A DNA stretch of 64,000 nucleotides, from the NCBI RefSeq assembly GCF_003368325.1, contig NZ_CP031466.1, forward strand, positions 2,914,001 to 2,978,000, read 5' to 3'. A program made the translations under genes and the position numbers. The notes beneath the pieces are model-generated. The model was not told the DNA's origin. It did no database searches and saw nothing but the letters and a program-made list of their open reading frames with translations. The stretch's first letter is position 1. Each line of letters opens with the position of its first letter. Below are positions 1-9,423 of the stretch, piece after piece. The DNA is from Paraburkholderia caffeinilytica. GTDB taxonomy: Bacteria > Pseudomonadota > Gammaproteobacteria > Burkholderiales > Burkholderiaceae.

Positions 1-2493
1 TCGGGAAGTTCCAGCAACACCACCACCGCGGACAACGTGATCACCTCCACGGGTTCGGGCTCCACCATCAGTGCCGGCACGGTGTCGACCATGCTCAACA
101 GCGGCACCAGTGTCGTTCTTGCGACAGGCGCCGATGGCGGGACCACCGGCGGCGACATCACCGTGAGCGCCGCCATCAACAAGACCAGCGGTGCGGCGGC
201 ATCGCTGACCCTGAACGCCGACGGCAACATCAACATCAACGCCGATGTCACCAGCACCTCGAACACGCTCGCGCTGAACCTCAACACCAACGTCAATGGC
301 ATCGAAAGCGGCACGCACGCAGTGACCGTCAGCAACGCCACCGTCGGTCTCAATGGCGGCGCGTTGACTGTCAGCGACGGCCTCAGCGCGTCCGGCAACG
401 GCACGATGGTGCTGGCGAACGGCGGCTCGCTCGACCTCAGTCACGGCGGCAGCCTGTCCGCCGGCAACCTGACGCTCCTTGCCGGCGGGACGCTGAACGC
501 CAATGCTTCCGCCAATCTCAATCTCGGCGGCGCATTGACCAACGGCGGTACGTTGTCGTTGACCGATTCCAGCCTGACCGCCGGTTCGCTCCTCAATACC
601 GGAACGGCCACGTTTGCCAACGCGACGGGATCGGTCAGCATCGTCAGCAACCAGGGCACGCTGTCGATGACATCGGGCAGCTCCATTACCGGCGAAACAC
701 TCACTAACACCGGCAACCTCGCGTTGGACAGCGCCACGCTGAGTTTCGGCACGTTTACCAACGACACCGGAGGAAATCTGTCCGGTAACGGCACGATTTC
801 GGTGACGTCCGGCTCGGGCGCCCTGCTCAACAACGGCACGATCTCCCCTGGCGGCAACGGCACGATAGGCTCACTGTCGATCAACGGCGGCTATAGTCAG
901 AGCGCCACCGGCACGCTGCTGATCGACATCGCCAGTGCCAGCAGCTACGACACGCTGATCTATTCCGCGTCGTCTCTCACGCTGGGTGGCACGCTGCAAA
1001 CGAATTTGCTGGGTGGCTATGTCCCGACGTTGGGGACAACCTTTGCCGCACTTTCAGGCCCTGTCAGTAGCACCGCACCGGGTGTATTCCGTCATGTCCT
1101 CGGTAACGTGATCGACAGCAGCAGCGGCCTGCAGATGATCAAGCCGGTTTACAACAGCTCGGGGGCGGGCTTGTCGCTTGCCATGGCGGGATCGGAGACC
1201 CTCACCTATTCGGGCACCGACGAGAGTCTGTGGGGCAACACCTATTTCTGGTCGACCCATTACTTCCCGACGGCTATCGACAACGTCGTCGTGGCCGCAG
1301 GCGGACGCTTGTCGCATGGCTACTACGACGGGGTCGATACGGTCAACAGCATCACGTTCAACACGGGTTCCAATCTGTACCTGTCGGGCGGCACGCTCAA
1401 TGTGGCCAATATCAACGGCAGTGGCAGCGTCGCTGTCGGTGGTGGCGTGCTGGGGTATACCGGCGTCGCCAACCTGGCTTCGCTGTCGTTGACCGACGGG
1501 GGAAGCATTGTCGGCACCGGCAGCGGTTCCCAACTCAACATCAGCAGCAGCTTTTCGCAAAACGGCGGCACGATCTCGACCAGCGGCGATATGTCCGTGA
1601 CGCAAAGCACCGGCGACCTGGTGGTAGGCGACATCACCGCGCGCAACCTGACGCTGACGGCGGCAAGCGGAGCGATATCCCAACAGTTCTCGCCACTGCA
1701 CGTCACGCAACAGTTGAGCACGTCGTCAGCCAACGGCACGACGTTGACCCTGGCGGGCAATCAGATCGCGGGAATTTCCGCCAGCAATGCCACGACCGGC
1801 GACATCGCGATCGTCAATCATCTCGACACTGCCGACACGAGCGCGGTGAACGTCGGCCGCATCAACAACGCTGGGGGCAACGTCAGCGTAAGCAACACGG
1901 GAGCGATGGTCGTCGGCGCGAGCGGTGTCAATGCGTCGGGTGGCATCGATCTGTCGGTCGCCAACACCGGGGCTTCGACGGACAATCTCACCCTCAACGG
2001 CGCGCTTACGTCCGCTGGGGGGAACATCAACTCGCTCGCCGGCAACAACATATCGGTCAATGCGAACGTCACGACATCGGCACCGGGGTTGGCCACATTC
2101 ACAGCCGTCAACGGCGCCGTGACGTACGCGGCTGGCGTCAGCATCACTGACGCTCACGGCACGGTCGTGCCCGTGGCGACTGTGGTGTCGCCAGTTGTGA
2201 CGACTGTCACGCCTACGACGCCTGCTTCTTCGCAATCAGTGGCGTCTGCGGTGACGCAAGCAGTGACGCCGGTATCGAATGCCGTCGTTCAGACTGTGAC
2301 GTCCAAGCCCATCATCACGACTACCACGCCTTCCACGACTACAACCACTACCAGCACTTCATCGTCCGCGGAAAACATGACGGTGGGAGGTGAGCCGGGC
2401 ACGTTCGGCGGCACCGACACGTCGACCAATTCGAGTCAAGGCACCGCGAAAAGCGGCACCAAATCCACCCCGGCCAAAATGTATTGCAGCTGA
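1..2493 (+). CDS. Filamentous-haemagglutinin-like TpsA exoprotein, 5' end outside the window
   Basis: The frame is open from base 1, so the true start and the N-terminal secretion (TPS) domain lie upstream; the GTG at 37 is only the first start-like codon. The 830 visible residues are low-complexity beta-helix sequence rich in Gly, Ser, Thr and Asn, with many short turns of the NGGTLSLTDSSL type. A Thr/Ser-rich tail of about 90 residues ends in KMYCS. There is no C-terminal beta-barrel, which argues for two-partner secretion rather than a classical autotransporter. A FecR-domain gene follows 10 bases downstream, the same partnership seen at 40505-47063. A partner TpsB is not visible and may lie upstream. 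Likely a secreted adhesin; the ligand cannot be read from the sequence. Confidence 0.75.
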   Translation, partial: SGSSSNTTTADNVITSTGSGSTISAGTVSTMLNSGTSVVLATGADGGTTGGDITVSAAINKTSGAAASLTLNADGNININADVTSTSNTLALNLNTNVNGIESGTHAVTVSNATVGLNGGALTVSDGLSASGNGTMVLANGGSLDLSHGGSLSAGNLTLLAGGTLNANASANLNLGGALTNGGTLSLTDSSLTAGSLLNTGTATFANATGSVSIVSNQGTLSMTSGSSITGETLTNTGNLALDSATLSFGTFTNDTGGNLSGNGTISVTSGSGALLNNGTISPGGNGTIGSLSINGGYSQSATGTLLIDIASASSYDTLIYSASSLTLGGTLQTNLLGGYVPTLGTTFAALSGPVSSTAPGVFRHVLGNVIDSSSGLQMIKPVYNSSGAGLSLAMAGSETLTYSGTDESLWGNTYFWSTHYFPTAIDNVVVAAGGRLSHGYYDGVDTVNSITFNTGSNLYLSGGTLNVANINGSGSVAVGGGVLGYTGVANLASLSLTDGGSIVGTGSGSQLNISSSFSQNGGTISTSGDMSVTQSTGDLVVGDITARNLTLTAASGAISQQFSPLHVTQQLSTSSANGTTLTLAGNQIAGISASNATTGDIAIVNHLDTADTSAVNVGRINNAGGNVSVSNTGAMVVGASGVNASGGIDLSVANTGASTDNLTLNGALTSAGGNINSLAGNNISVNANVTTSAPGLATFTAVNGAVTYAAGVSITDAHGTVVPVATVVSPVVTTVTPTTPASSQSVASAVTQAVTPVSNAVVQTVTSKPIITTTTPSTTTTTTSTSSSAENMTVGGEPGTFGGTDTSTNSSQGTAKSGTKSTPAKMYCS

Positions 2494-2503
2494 TATCCCC
2501 ACC

Positions 2504-3268
2504 ATGAAACGAGTCATCAACACAATCCATTGGCGCGACCGTTCGATGTTCCGGCTCACGCGGCAATTCCTGTTTCCGCTAGCCATGCTGGGCTGCGGCA
2601 GCAGCGTCTACGCGCAGTCTGTGGGCACGGTGACGCACTTGTCCGGCGTGCTGACGGTGAAACACGCCGACGGCAGCACGGCGGTGCTGGGGGTCAAGTC
2701 ATCGATCTTGCAGGGCGACACGCTGGTCACCGAGGCGAACACATACACCCGGATGAAATTTGTCGATGACGGCGAGATGGTCTTGCGCCCGTCTTCGCAG
2801 GTCGTCGTCAAAAGCTACGTGTACGACGTGGATCACCCGGAGAAGGACAGTGTCGCCATCCAGCTGGTCAACGGCGGCCTGCGATCCGTAACGGGGCTGA
2901 TCGGAAAGCGCAACCACGATGCCGTCAGCTTCGAGACGCCGACGGGCACCATCGGCGTACGCGGCACCCACTTCGGTGCGCTGTTCTGCCAGAACGATTG
3001 CGGCAGCGTACCGACGCCGAACGGAAACACGCCGCAGAACGGTCTGCATATCGACGTAGCGCAGGGCGCCGTGGTGCTCACCAATCCGGCCGGCCAACAG
3101 ATCCTTCAGACGGGCCAGTTCGGCTATGTCGCCAACCTGAACACCCAGCCGGTCGTGATTCCGCCGACGCATGGCGTGCCGGTCACGATGCCGCTGGCGA
3201 TCAGTAAAAATGCACCGCCGAACGCTAACAGTGCGACAAGCACTAACGTGGATTGCGTGGTGCAGTAA
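2504..3268 (+). CDS. Secreted FecR-domain protein paired with the upstream exoprotein
   Basis: 254 residues. The N-terminal signal peptide has a hydrophobic stretch around FLFPLAMLGC and a cleavage-like VYAQS; an alternative start at 2546 sits closer to it. The mature part begins VGTVTHLSGVLTV and carries the FecR/LysM-like fold, including GDTLVTEANTYTRMKFVD and GTIGVRGTHF. A CxxxC pair (CQNDC) follows the GVRGT motif, and the paralogue at 40505 has the same arrangement. Unlike iron-dicitrate FecR it has no transmembrane anchor and no neighbouring sigma factor, so an anti-sigma role is unlikely. It begins 10 bases after the exoprotein stop and is probably co-transcribed. I infer a periplasmic or cell-surface accessory to exoprotein secretion or surface retention. 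Confidence 0.7.
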   Translation: MKRVINTIHWRDRSMFRLTRQFLFPLAMLGCGSSVYAQSVGTVTHLSGVLTVKHADGSTAVLGVKSSILQGDTLVTEANTYTRMKFVDDGEMVLRPSSQVVVKSYVYDVDHPEKDSVAIQLVNGGLRSVTGLIGKRNHDAVSFETPTGTIGVRGTHFGALFCQNDCGSVPTPNGNTPQNGLHIDVAQGAVVLTNPAGQQILQTGQFGYVANLNTQPVVIPPTHGVPVTMPLAISKNAPPNANSATSTNVDCVVQ

Positions 3269-3365
3269 ACGCCGCAAGCAATCTGGTCCGGAGATAACCT
3301 GCTCCAGGGGAACGACTTCCCTTCCGGCACTTGATCACTCGACAGTGACATACACCCCCAGTCGA

Positions 3366-4196
3366 TCAGGATTTTTCGTAGATAGCCTGGACGAGCGCCG
3401 CGCGCCCTTCGCTCAAGTTGCGCGCGAGGTTGGCCGTCATTTCGCCGAAGCCCGGACCCATCGCGAGATGGAGGCCGAGCACGGGCGGGGCTGATTGCTG
3501 AGCCTGAGCTTTTTGCCGCGCTGCAAACCAGGCCATGCCGGCCTGCGTGCTGTCGACCCGTGAGATCGGCCGGAACCCTTGTTGCGTCAGCAGATCGTGC
3601 ATCTGGTCCGCGGTGACGAGAAAACTCGTTTCGGGTCCGCGAGCCCACGGAACGGGGTAATGCAGCGGCGCACCGGATGCCGCGACAACATCGAAGATCG
3701 CAAAGCGGCCACCCGTGCGCAGCACACGGGACGTCTCACGGTAAAGCGCCGCGCGGTCGGCTATGTTCATGGCAACGTGCTGGGTCCACGCAACATCGAA
3801 CGCCTCGGCGTCAAACGGAAGGTGGAGCGCGTCCGCGCACTGATAGGCGACGTGGCCGGCGAGTCCGGTTCGTTCCGCGAGGAACGTCGCCGCTTCGACG
3901 AACGGCGGACTGAGATCGATGCCACGCACCGTGCAACCGTAAGTCGCCGCGAGATAGCGAGACGGTCCCCCCAGGCCTGAGCCGATGTCGAGGACGCGCG
4001 TCGCGCCGTCGAGCTTGAGCGCCTGCGCAAGCTCGACCGTTGCGTCCAGGCCCCGAGAATGAAATTGATCCAGGGGTGCAAGATCCTCCGACCGGAGAGG
4101 GCCTGCTTCGCGTCCCATTGCGGACAGCGCAAATTTCAAGCGTTCGAGCAAGCCTTCCGGTTCGTAATGCTGCGCGCTCCTTGTTGCGTCCATCAT
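3366..4196 (-). CDS. Class I SAM-dependent methyltransferase
   Basis: 276 residues. Motif I is RVLDIGSGLGGPSRYLA (about residues 68-84), followed by the acidic ribose-binding turn RGIDLS and motif IV-like AFDVAWTQHVAMNI. This places it with UbiE-like or glycine/dimethylglycine N-methyltransferase-like small-molecule methyltransferases. The start is supported by GGAGG eight bases upstream of an ATG-ATG pair. It converges on the FecR gene and is 142 bases downstream of the beta-propeller gene on the same strand. The substrate cannot be assigned; quinone, sarcosine or another amine acceptor are all possible. Confidence 0.75.
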   Translation of the reverse strand: MMDATRSAQHYEPEGLLERLKFALSAMGREAGPLRSEDLAPLDQFHSRGLDATVELAQALKLDGATRVLDIGSGLGGPSRYLAATYGCTVRGIDLSPPFVEAATFLAERTGLAGHVAYQCADALHLPFDAEAFDVAWTQHVAMNIADRAALYRETSRVLRTGGRFAIFDVVAASGAPLHYPVPWARGPETSFLVTADQMHDLLTQQGFRPISRVDSTQAGMAWFAARQKAQAQQSAPPVLGLHLAMGPGFGEMTANLARNLSEGRAALVQAIYEKS

Positions 4197-4338
4197 CTCT
4201 TCCTCCAGTTCGTCGTGTCACGCACGATGGAGTCGAGTCTAATGCTGGAGCGCGACAGGCTACAGAGTCATTGACGACAACTTTGCGGCCATTTACGTCA
4301 CACCATGCCTTGTGCTTCGCCGCGCGCAGCGTGATGCC

Positions 4339-5523
4339 TCATTGACCCGCGTTCTCAAATGGCAGATTCCAGACGGTCACGGTGTTCGTGTTGTCGTCAA
4401 CGGCCGCAAAGCGCACGAACTCATGCCGCGGCTGCGCAAACGCGATGCCAAATCCACCGTCGGGCGCCGGGTCGATGGAAAACTGCGCAACGAAGCTGCC
4501 TTGCGGCGTGAACTCGACGATCTCGCTCGGCTGCGTCGGATCGGCGTTGACCGCGTCGCCGTTCGCGACGAACAGATGGCCGTTCGGTCCGAGGGCCATG
4601 CCGAGCGGGCCGTGCAGATGGGTGTTGTCTGCGTAGATCAGCACGCCCTTGCTGCTGTCGTGCTGCGAGTTGCCCGCGCCGAAGACGGCGAAGATCGCGT
4701 TGTCGGCGGTGGAGGCGACATACAGCACATCGCGTTGCGGATCGTAGGCGAGTCCCGTGGGTCCGAGGACCAGTGCTGCCGGATCGCTGCGGATTGTGTA
4801 GCCGGAGGCGATCTTCGTGGCGTGGTTCAAATGGACCCCGCTATCGTCGACGCTGACGTCGAGCCTCGTGACGGTGCCATCCAGCACGTTGGACACAAAT
4901 ACTTTCGCGTGATCTCCCTGATCGAAGATCGTCAGATCCCAGGGACCGTTGATCTTCGCCATCGCGGGCGTCCATTCCGCAATCTGACTACCGCTTCGAT
5001 TGATCACCAGCAGCGAGCCGGGCTGCACCGTTGCAGACGTGCCGTCCTTGGTCGGTACGCTGCCGACCAGTACGAAACCGCCCCTGAGCACACCGAGCGC
5101 GGTGCTCAGACCGAGACGCGCCGGACCCTGAAAGAACGTGACCGGGTTGGCGTGCGGCACGATCTTGACGATGGTCGTGCCTTTGCCTTGCAGGTTGCCT
5201 GCGCTCTGCGCGTTGTTGAAATTGGACACGAGCAGGTCGCCCGCGGCGATCGTGCCGAAGCGGGGAAAGCCGTCGGGCACGAAGGCGACGCCATACGGAT
5301 TGAGGTCGCCGTTGGCGGGCACCGTCGACGAGGTGACGAACGAAGGCGGCAGCAGCGCTGTGAGCTCGCCGGCCATGGCGATGCCGGCTGAGGAAAGCGC
5401 GAGACCGGTGCCACATAGTGCAGTCAGCAGCAGCCGTCGAAGCGCGTGGCCTTTTCCACGGGCAACGCGCTGGCGGGGTTGTCGGTCGAACTTCGGAGTA
5501 AGACTTTGCATGAGGGGGTTCAT
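4339..5523 (-). CDS. Exported NHL/SMP-30-type beta-propeller protein
   Basis: 394 residues from the ATG at 5523, which has GGAG nine bases upstream; the longer open frame to 5949 lacks coding character. A signal peptide spans roughly residues 28-52 (hydrophobic LLLTALCGTGLALSSAGIAM, then AGEL). The rest has propeller-blade phrases such as NPYGVAFVPDG, GPTGLAYDPQRDVLYVAS and GPLGMALGPNGHLFVANG, typical of six-bladed NHL or SMP-30-like folds. Such proteins are usually periplasmic and may be lactonases or ligand-binding scaffolds. No catalytic residues could be fixed. It diverges from the amino-acid importer operon. Confidence 0.65.
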   Translation of the reverse strand: MNPLMQSLTPKFDRQPRQRVARGKGHALRRLLLTALCGTGLALSSAGIAMAGELTALLPPSFVTSSTVPANGDLNPYGVAFVPDGFPRFGTIAAGDLLVSNFNNAQSAGNLQGKGTTIVKIVPHANPVTFFQGPARLGLSTALGVLRGGFVLVGSVPTKDGTSATVQPGSLLVINRSGSQIAEWTPAMAKINGPWDLTIFDQGDHAKVFVSNVLDGTVTRLDVSVDDSGVHLNHATKIASGYTIRSDPAALVLGPTGLAYDPQRDVLYVASTADNAIFAVFGAGNSQHDSSKGVLIYADNTHLHGPLGMALGPNGHLFVANGDAVNADPTQPSEIVEFTPQGSFVAQFSIDPAPDGGFGIAFAQPRHEFVRFAAVDDNTNTVTVWNLPFENAGQ

Positions 5524-6088
5524 GACTCGGCTCTCCACGAAAGCCGCGGGGCCGGCACGTCTGTTGTCGCTGCACGCATCGCGTGCCGGCCGCCGCAAGC
5601 GAATTTCGCCCGTGTCCGCGTCGCGGACACCAGCACAGCAGTCCTGCGACTCGAACGCGGGTCGCACAGCGTCGGCAGCGGTGGGGCGAATACGTAAACC
5701 AGGCAAAAGCAGACCCGTCGCCGGCCAATGCGCGGCGAACGAGCCATACGTCATGCACGACGAAAACCGAATCGTCCGGTGGCAAACGCGAGTGCGGGCG
5801 AAGCGTGTGCAGTAAACGGGTGGCAGGGGCAAATATTCCGGCGCGACCCTTTGAGAATCGTGCTCGCAAGCACTTACGCTCACGCGCCATGCTTCGCCAG
5901 GCAATGCACCGTTCCTGAACGCCTTCGCCAGTAACACGCGCATGCGCACGGAACCGGTGCGTCGGCGATGGCCCAGTTTCCGTTCGAAGACGGGCCTGCG
6001 TCTCTCGCACTGCCTTGCCAGATCGCCGTCACAGGGTGTTGATCAATCTCGCCTGTTCCTTGGCCCGAATTATGCTCACGCACAAATC
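5524..6088. other. Divergent intergenic region with no recognised gene
   Basis: About 565 bases between the beta-propeller gene and the importer operon. Open frames here are short, overlap in several frames and lack signal peptides or recognisable domains. No tRNA, riboswitch or repeat was recognised. The AT-rich promoter/operator zone begins only near 6070. Confidence 0.5.
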
Positions 6089-6123
6089 ATTGTTGAACAA
6101 TATTTTTTCTATTGTTCAACAAT
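6089..6123 (+). promoter_or_regulatory. Duplicated palindromic operator, probable GntR/FCD site, overlapping the promoter
   Basis: Two 13-base arms, ATTGTTGAACAAT (6089-6101) and ATTGTTCAACAAT (6111-6123), are exact reverse complements separated by nine bases. Each arm holds an almost perfect palindrome of the TTGTT-N-AACAA form, and the two centres are 22 bases apart, about two helical turns. TTGT...ACAA palindromes are typical of FadR-subfamily GntR regulators, and such a regulator is encoded in this operon at 8638. A -10-like TATAGT (6125-6130) abuts the second arm, so occupancy should block transcription of 6158 onward. Autorepression by the local GntR protein is inference. Confidence 0.7.
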
Positions 6124-6157
6124 GTATAGTGCCTCCACCCCGACAAGCGAGAACGCC

Positions 6158-7027
6158 ATGAAAGCTCAACTTGATCTGAAAACTGTCATTCCCTTCCTGC
6201 CGCGGGTCGCGAAGTGTGCGACCGCGCTCGCGCTATGCGCCGCGTCTCATGCATTCGCCTCGAGCGACGCGCCGACCGTGGCGCCCGGCAAGCTGACGAT
6301 CGGCGCGGACCTGACGTACCCGCCCTACGACTACATGCAGGACGCGGATCCGGTCGGCTTCGATCCCGCGTTCATGACAAAACTCGCCGGGCACCTGAAG
6401 CTCCAGCCCGGTTTCGTCGACACGCGTTTTGCGAACCTGATCCTCGGCGTGAACGCGAACCGCTTCGACGTCATCGCATCGGCGCTCTACGTGACGCCGG
6501 AACGCGCGAAACAGATCGACTTCGTGCCCTACCTGAAAACCGGCGGCTCGCTGCTCGCCATGAGCAACTCCGGCTTCGCACCGAAGACGCCCGACGATCT
6601 GTGTGGCAAGCGTGTGAGCTCGATCAAGGGCGCATCGTGGATTCCGAAACTCAACGATGTGTCGAAGCAGGTCTGTGCGCCTGCCGGCCGCGGCGCAATC
6701 GACGTGCGCGAGTTCGAGACGTCGCCGGAAGCGGCCCAGGCCGTCCTCTCGCGCGCCGTCGACGCGCAATTCGAAGACTCGGCCGTCGCGCAGATGACCG
6801 TCAACAAGCTCGGCGGGCGCGTGGCGATCACGTCGACGGCCCCGCTCTATCCGGTCGTCATCGGGCTTGGCGTCAAGAAAGGCAATGGCGCGCTGCTCGC
6901 CCAGTTGAAGGCCGCGTTTGCGTCGATGAAGCAGGTGGGCGAATACCAGGCACTGCTCAAGCAGTACAACGTCGCCGAGCCGAACGGCACTGACATTGCC
7001 AAGGCGCTCGGTACGGCATCGAACTGA
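6158..7027 (+). CDS. Periplasmic binding protein of a polar amino-acid ABC importer
   Basis: 289 residues from the ATG at 6158. The signal peptide ends near SHAFASSDAP. The mature N-terminus KLTIGADLTYPPYDYMQDADPVGFD is the standard family 3 solute-binding (HisJ/ArtJ/FliY-like) opening, followed by LKLQPGFVDTRFANLILGVNANRFDVI and the usual second-lobe core. It delivers substrate to the fused permease/ATPase at 7103, 75 bases downstream. An in-frame upstream ATG at 6122 lies inside the operator and would add 12 residues before the signal peptide; I consider it less likely. The ligand is probably an amino acid or a guanidino or amine compound; the sequence does not decide. Confidence 0.85.
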   Translation: MKAQLDLKTVIPFLPRVAKCATALALCAASHAFASSDAPTVAPGKLTIGADLTYPPYDYMQDADPVGFDPAFMTKLAGHLKLQPGFVDTRFANLILGVNANRFDVIASALYVTPERAKQIDFVPYLKTGGSLLAMSNSGFAPKTPDDLCGKRVSSIKGASWIPKLNDVSKQVCAPAGRGAIDVREFETSPEAAQAVLSRAVDAQFEDSAVAQMTVNKLGGRVAITSTAPLYPVVIGLGVKKGNGALLAQLKAAFASMKQVGEYQALLKQYNVAEPNGTDIAKALGTASN

Positions 7028-7102
7028 TTGCACGTAGCGCGCGCAGCCTGAGGCCGGGCGCTCGCCCGCGCCCTCGCAGCTGCGCGCCGTGAGGGGAAGC
7101 AC

Positions 7103-8629
7103 ATGGTATTCGACTGGCACTACACAGCTTCGCTCCTGATCGACGCCGCCTTCTGGAAAGCCACTTGGCGCGTCGTCGAACTGAGCGCCGCGACCTGGCT
7201 GATCGGCATTGTCGCGGGCTTTGCGCTCGCCCTCGGCAAACAGTCCGCGTTCATGCCGCTGCGCGTAGCATGCAGCGCCTACATCTGGCTCTTTCGCAGC
7301 CTGCCGCTGCTGGTGCTGCTGATCTTTGTCTACAACCTGCCGCAGGTGCTGCCCTGGACCGGCGGCTTATTGTCCGACCCGTTCTGGGCCGGCCTGCTGG
7401 CGCTTTCGATCAGCGAAGCGGCCTACATCGCCGAGATTCATCGCGGCGGCCTGCTGTCGCTTCACAAGGGGCAGCTCGAAGCGGGCAAGGCGCTCGGTAT
7501 CCGCTTCGCCGGCCTGCAGCGGCTGATCGTGCTGCCGCAGGCGTTTCGCGTCGCGCTGCCCGCGCTCATCAACGAGTACGTGACGATCGTCAAACTGACG
7601 TCGCTCGTGTCCGTCATTTCGCTGGCGGAAATCCTGCTGGTCGGCGAGCGCCTGTACACGCAGAACTTCAAAGTGCTGGAGACGATGCTGGCCGTCTCGT
7701 TCTACTATGTGCTGATCGTCACCGTATTCGGCCATGCGTTGAAAATGCTCGAGAAGCACCTCGACGTCACGCGCCGCACCCAGTCTGGGGCTGCCGTCAT
7801 GCCTGCGGAAACACCGCGGCCCGCGCCGGCAACGAAGAACGCTCGCACGGCGAGAGCCAGCAGCGCGGCGCGGGCGCTGGAAGCCCTCGGCATCCGCAAG
7901 CGCTACGGCGATCATGAAGTGCTCAAGGGGATCGACTTGACCGTGCGCGCAGGAGAAGTGGTGTCGATCATCGGCCCGTCGGGTTCGGGCAAGACTTCGC
8001 TGATCCGCACGTTGAACGGCCTCGAGACGCTCGACGGCGGCGAAGTGCGCCTGCATGACAAGGCGTTCCTGTGGCCGCCACGCGCAAGGCATGGCAAGGT
8101 GCCGCATGCGCAGTACATGCGCGGCATCGTCGATATCGGCATGGTGTTCCAGAGCTTCAACCTGTTTCCGCATAAGACAGCGCTGCAGAATGTGACGCTC
8201 GCGCCCCGCTATCACGGGCGTCTGAACGGCGCCCCGCTCGACGAATCCGGCATGCACCTGCTGGCCAAGGTCGGCATGGCCGCGCATGCGCACAAGTATC
8301 CGCATCAGTTGTCCGGCGGTCAGCAGCAGCGCGTCGCGATTGCGCGGGCACTGGCCATGCAGCCGTCGATCGTCCTGTTCGACGAACCGACCTCGGCGCT
8401 CGATCCGGAACTGGTCAACGAAGTACTGAAAGTCATTGAGGAACTTGCCCGGGAAGGCATGACCATGATCATCGTCACCCACGAAATCAATTTTGCGTTC
8501 CGTATTTCAGACCGTATCGTGTTCATGGAAGCAGGCACGATCGTGAGCGACGCGCCGCCGCACGAACTGGCGACCCTCGACAAGACTTCGCGGATCGCCA
8601 GCTTCCTTAAAGACGTCCATTTTGCGTAA
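7103..8629 (+). CDS. Amino-acid ABC transporter permease fused to its ATPase
   Basis: 508 residues in two domains. Residues 1 to about 225 are a HisM/GlnP-type permease with several transmembrane helices and the cytoplasmic EAA loop (EAGKALGIRFAGLQRLIVLPQA). After an Ala/Arg/Thr-rich linker, residues 255-505 are a complete ATPase: Walker A GPSGSGKTS, Q-loop around MVFQSFNLFPH, signature LSGGQQQR, Walker B IVLFDEPTSALDP and switch His in IIVTHE. These are normally separate genes (compare GlnP and GlnQ). The fusion fixes a 1:1 ratio and a homodimer could form a whole transporter. It lies between the binding protein and the GntR gene. Confidence 0.9.
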   Translation: MVFDWHYTASLLIDAAFWKATWRVVELSAATWLIGIVAGFALALGKQSAFMPLRVACSAYIWLFRSLPLLVLLIFVYNLPQVLPWTGGLLSDPFWAGLLALSISEAAYIAEIHRGGLLSLHKGQLEAGKALGIRFAGLQRLIVLPQAFRVALPALINEYVTIVKLTSLVSVISLAEILLVGERLYTQNFKVLETMLAVSFYYVLIVTVFGHALKMLEKHLDVTRRTQSGAAVMPAETPRPAPATKNARTARASSAARALEALGIRKRYGDHEVLKGIDLTVRAGEVVSIIGPSGSGKTSLIRTLNGLETLDGGEVRLHDKAFLWPPRARHGKVPHAQYMRGIVDIGMVFQSFNLFPHKTALQNVTLAPRYHGRLNGAPLDESGMHLLAKVGMAAHAHKYPHQLSGGQQQRVAIARALAMQPSIVLFDEPTSALDPELVNEVLKVIEELAREGMTMIIVTHEINFAFRISDRIVFMEAGTIVSDAPPHELATLDKTSRIASFLKDVHFA

Positions 8630-8637
8630 AACACCGT

Positions 8638-9312
8638 ATGCCCACCTCGCACTCAACTGTTACCGCCCTCACCGGGCAGGAGCCCGAGCAATCGGTCACG
8701 GACCGGATCCTGTCGACGATCCGCAACGAGATCATTGAAGGCAAATTGCCGCCGGGCACCGCACTCGTCGAGAACGATCTCACCCAGGCGCACGAGGTTT
8801 CGCGCAACACGCTGCGTGAAGCGCTGCGTCTCTTGTGCCGCGAAGGGCTCGCGGTGCATTACCGGCATCGCGGCGTGATCGTGCGCACCTTGACGCGCCA
8901 CGACGTGCGCGACATCTATCGAGTGCGGCGCACGCTCGAACTGCAAGCCCTGATGCGCGAGGACCCGATCGAGGAAGATGAAATCGCGGCGATGCGCGAC
9001 GCAGTCGTGCACGCACAAGCAGCGGCGGACGAAGGCGACTGGCGCAGCGTCGGCACCTGCAGCCTGCTGTTTCACCGGCGCATCGTGCAGTTGCTCGGCA
9101 GCCCGCTGTTCGACACATTCTTTACGACGATACTGGCGCAACTACGCCTCGTGTTTGCCTCGGCCCCCGACGAGCGGCGTTTCCAGCGTCCCTGGATTGC
9201 GAAAGATCAGCAGATTCTGGAGCTGATAGCAAGCGGGCGCACCGCGGAGGCGAGCACCGCGCTCGCCGGTTACCTGAAGGAATCGGAGCACGCGCTGCTC
9301 GATTATCTTTGA
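8638..9312 (+). CDS. GntR-family regulator with FCD ligand-binding domain
   Basis: 224 residues. The N-terminal winged helix (about residues 20-85) contains IRNEIIEGKLPPGTALVEND and VSRNTLREALRLLCREGL. The C-terminal all-alpha FCD domain (about 95-220) contains VRRTLELQAL and the metal/ligand-pocket stretch LFHRRIVQLLGSPLFD. It starts eight bases after the transporter stop, so it is translated from the same message. It is the obvious candidate to bind the paired TTGTT-N-AACAA operator at 6089-6123 and respond to the imported compound or a catabolite of it. Confidence 0.88.
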   Translation: MPTSHSTVTALTGQEPEQSVTDRILSTIRNEIIEGKLPPGTALVENDLTQAHEVSRNTLREALRLLCREGLAVHYRHRGVIVRTLTRHDVRDIYRVRRTLELQALMREDPIEEDEIAAMRDAVVHAQAAADEGDWRSVGTCSLLFHRRIVQLLGSPLFDTFFTTILAQLRLVFASAPDERRFQRPWIAKDQQILELIASGRTAEASTALAGYLKESEHALLDYL

Positions 9313-9423
9313 TCCATTGCCGCTCATTCCAGCCTCGCCCACCGATTCACGGCCACGGCTCAAACAGGCGACAGCGCATGACGCGCGCAGCCTGTCCGCG
9401 TGCTTTATATAGGAGTCTCGATC

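Noticed and set aside
2504..3268. FecR-domain protein as an anti-sigma regulator of iron uptake.
   Set aside because: It has a cleavable signal peptide, no membrane anchor and no ECF sigma factor or TonB receptor nearby; it is coupled to an exoprotein gene.
4312..5391. 359-codon plus-strand frame opposite the beta-propeller gene.
   Set aside because: No domain, no start site and unusual composition; the minus-strand gene has signal peptide, ribosome site and propeller blades.
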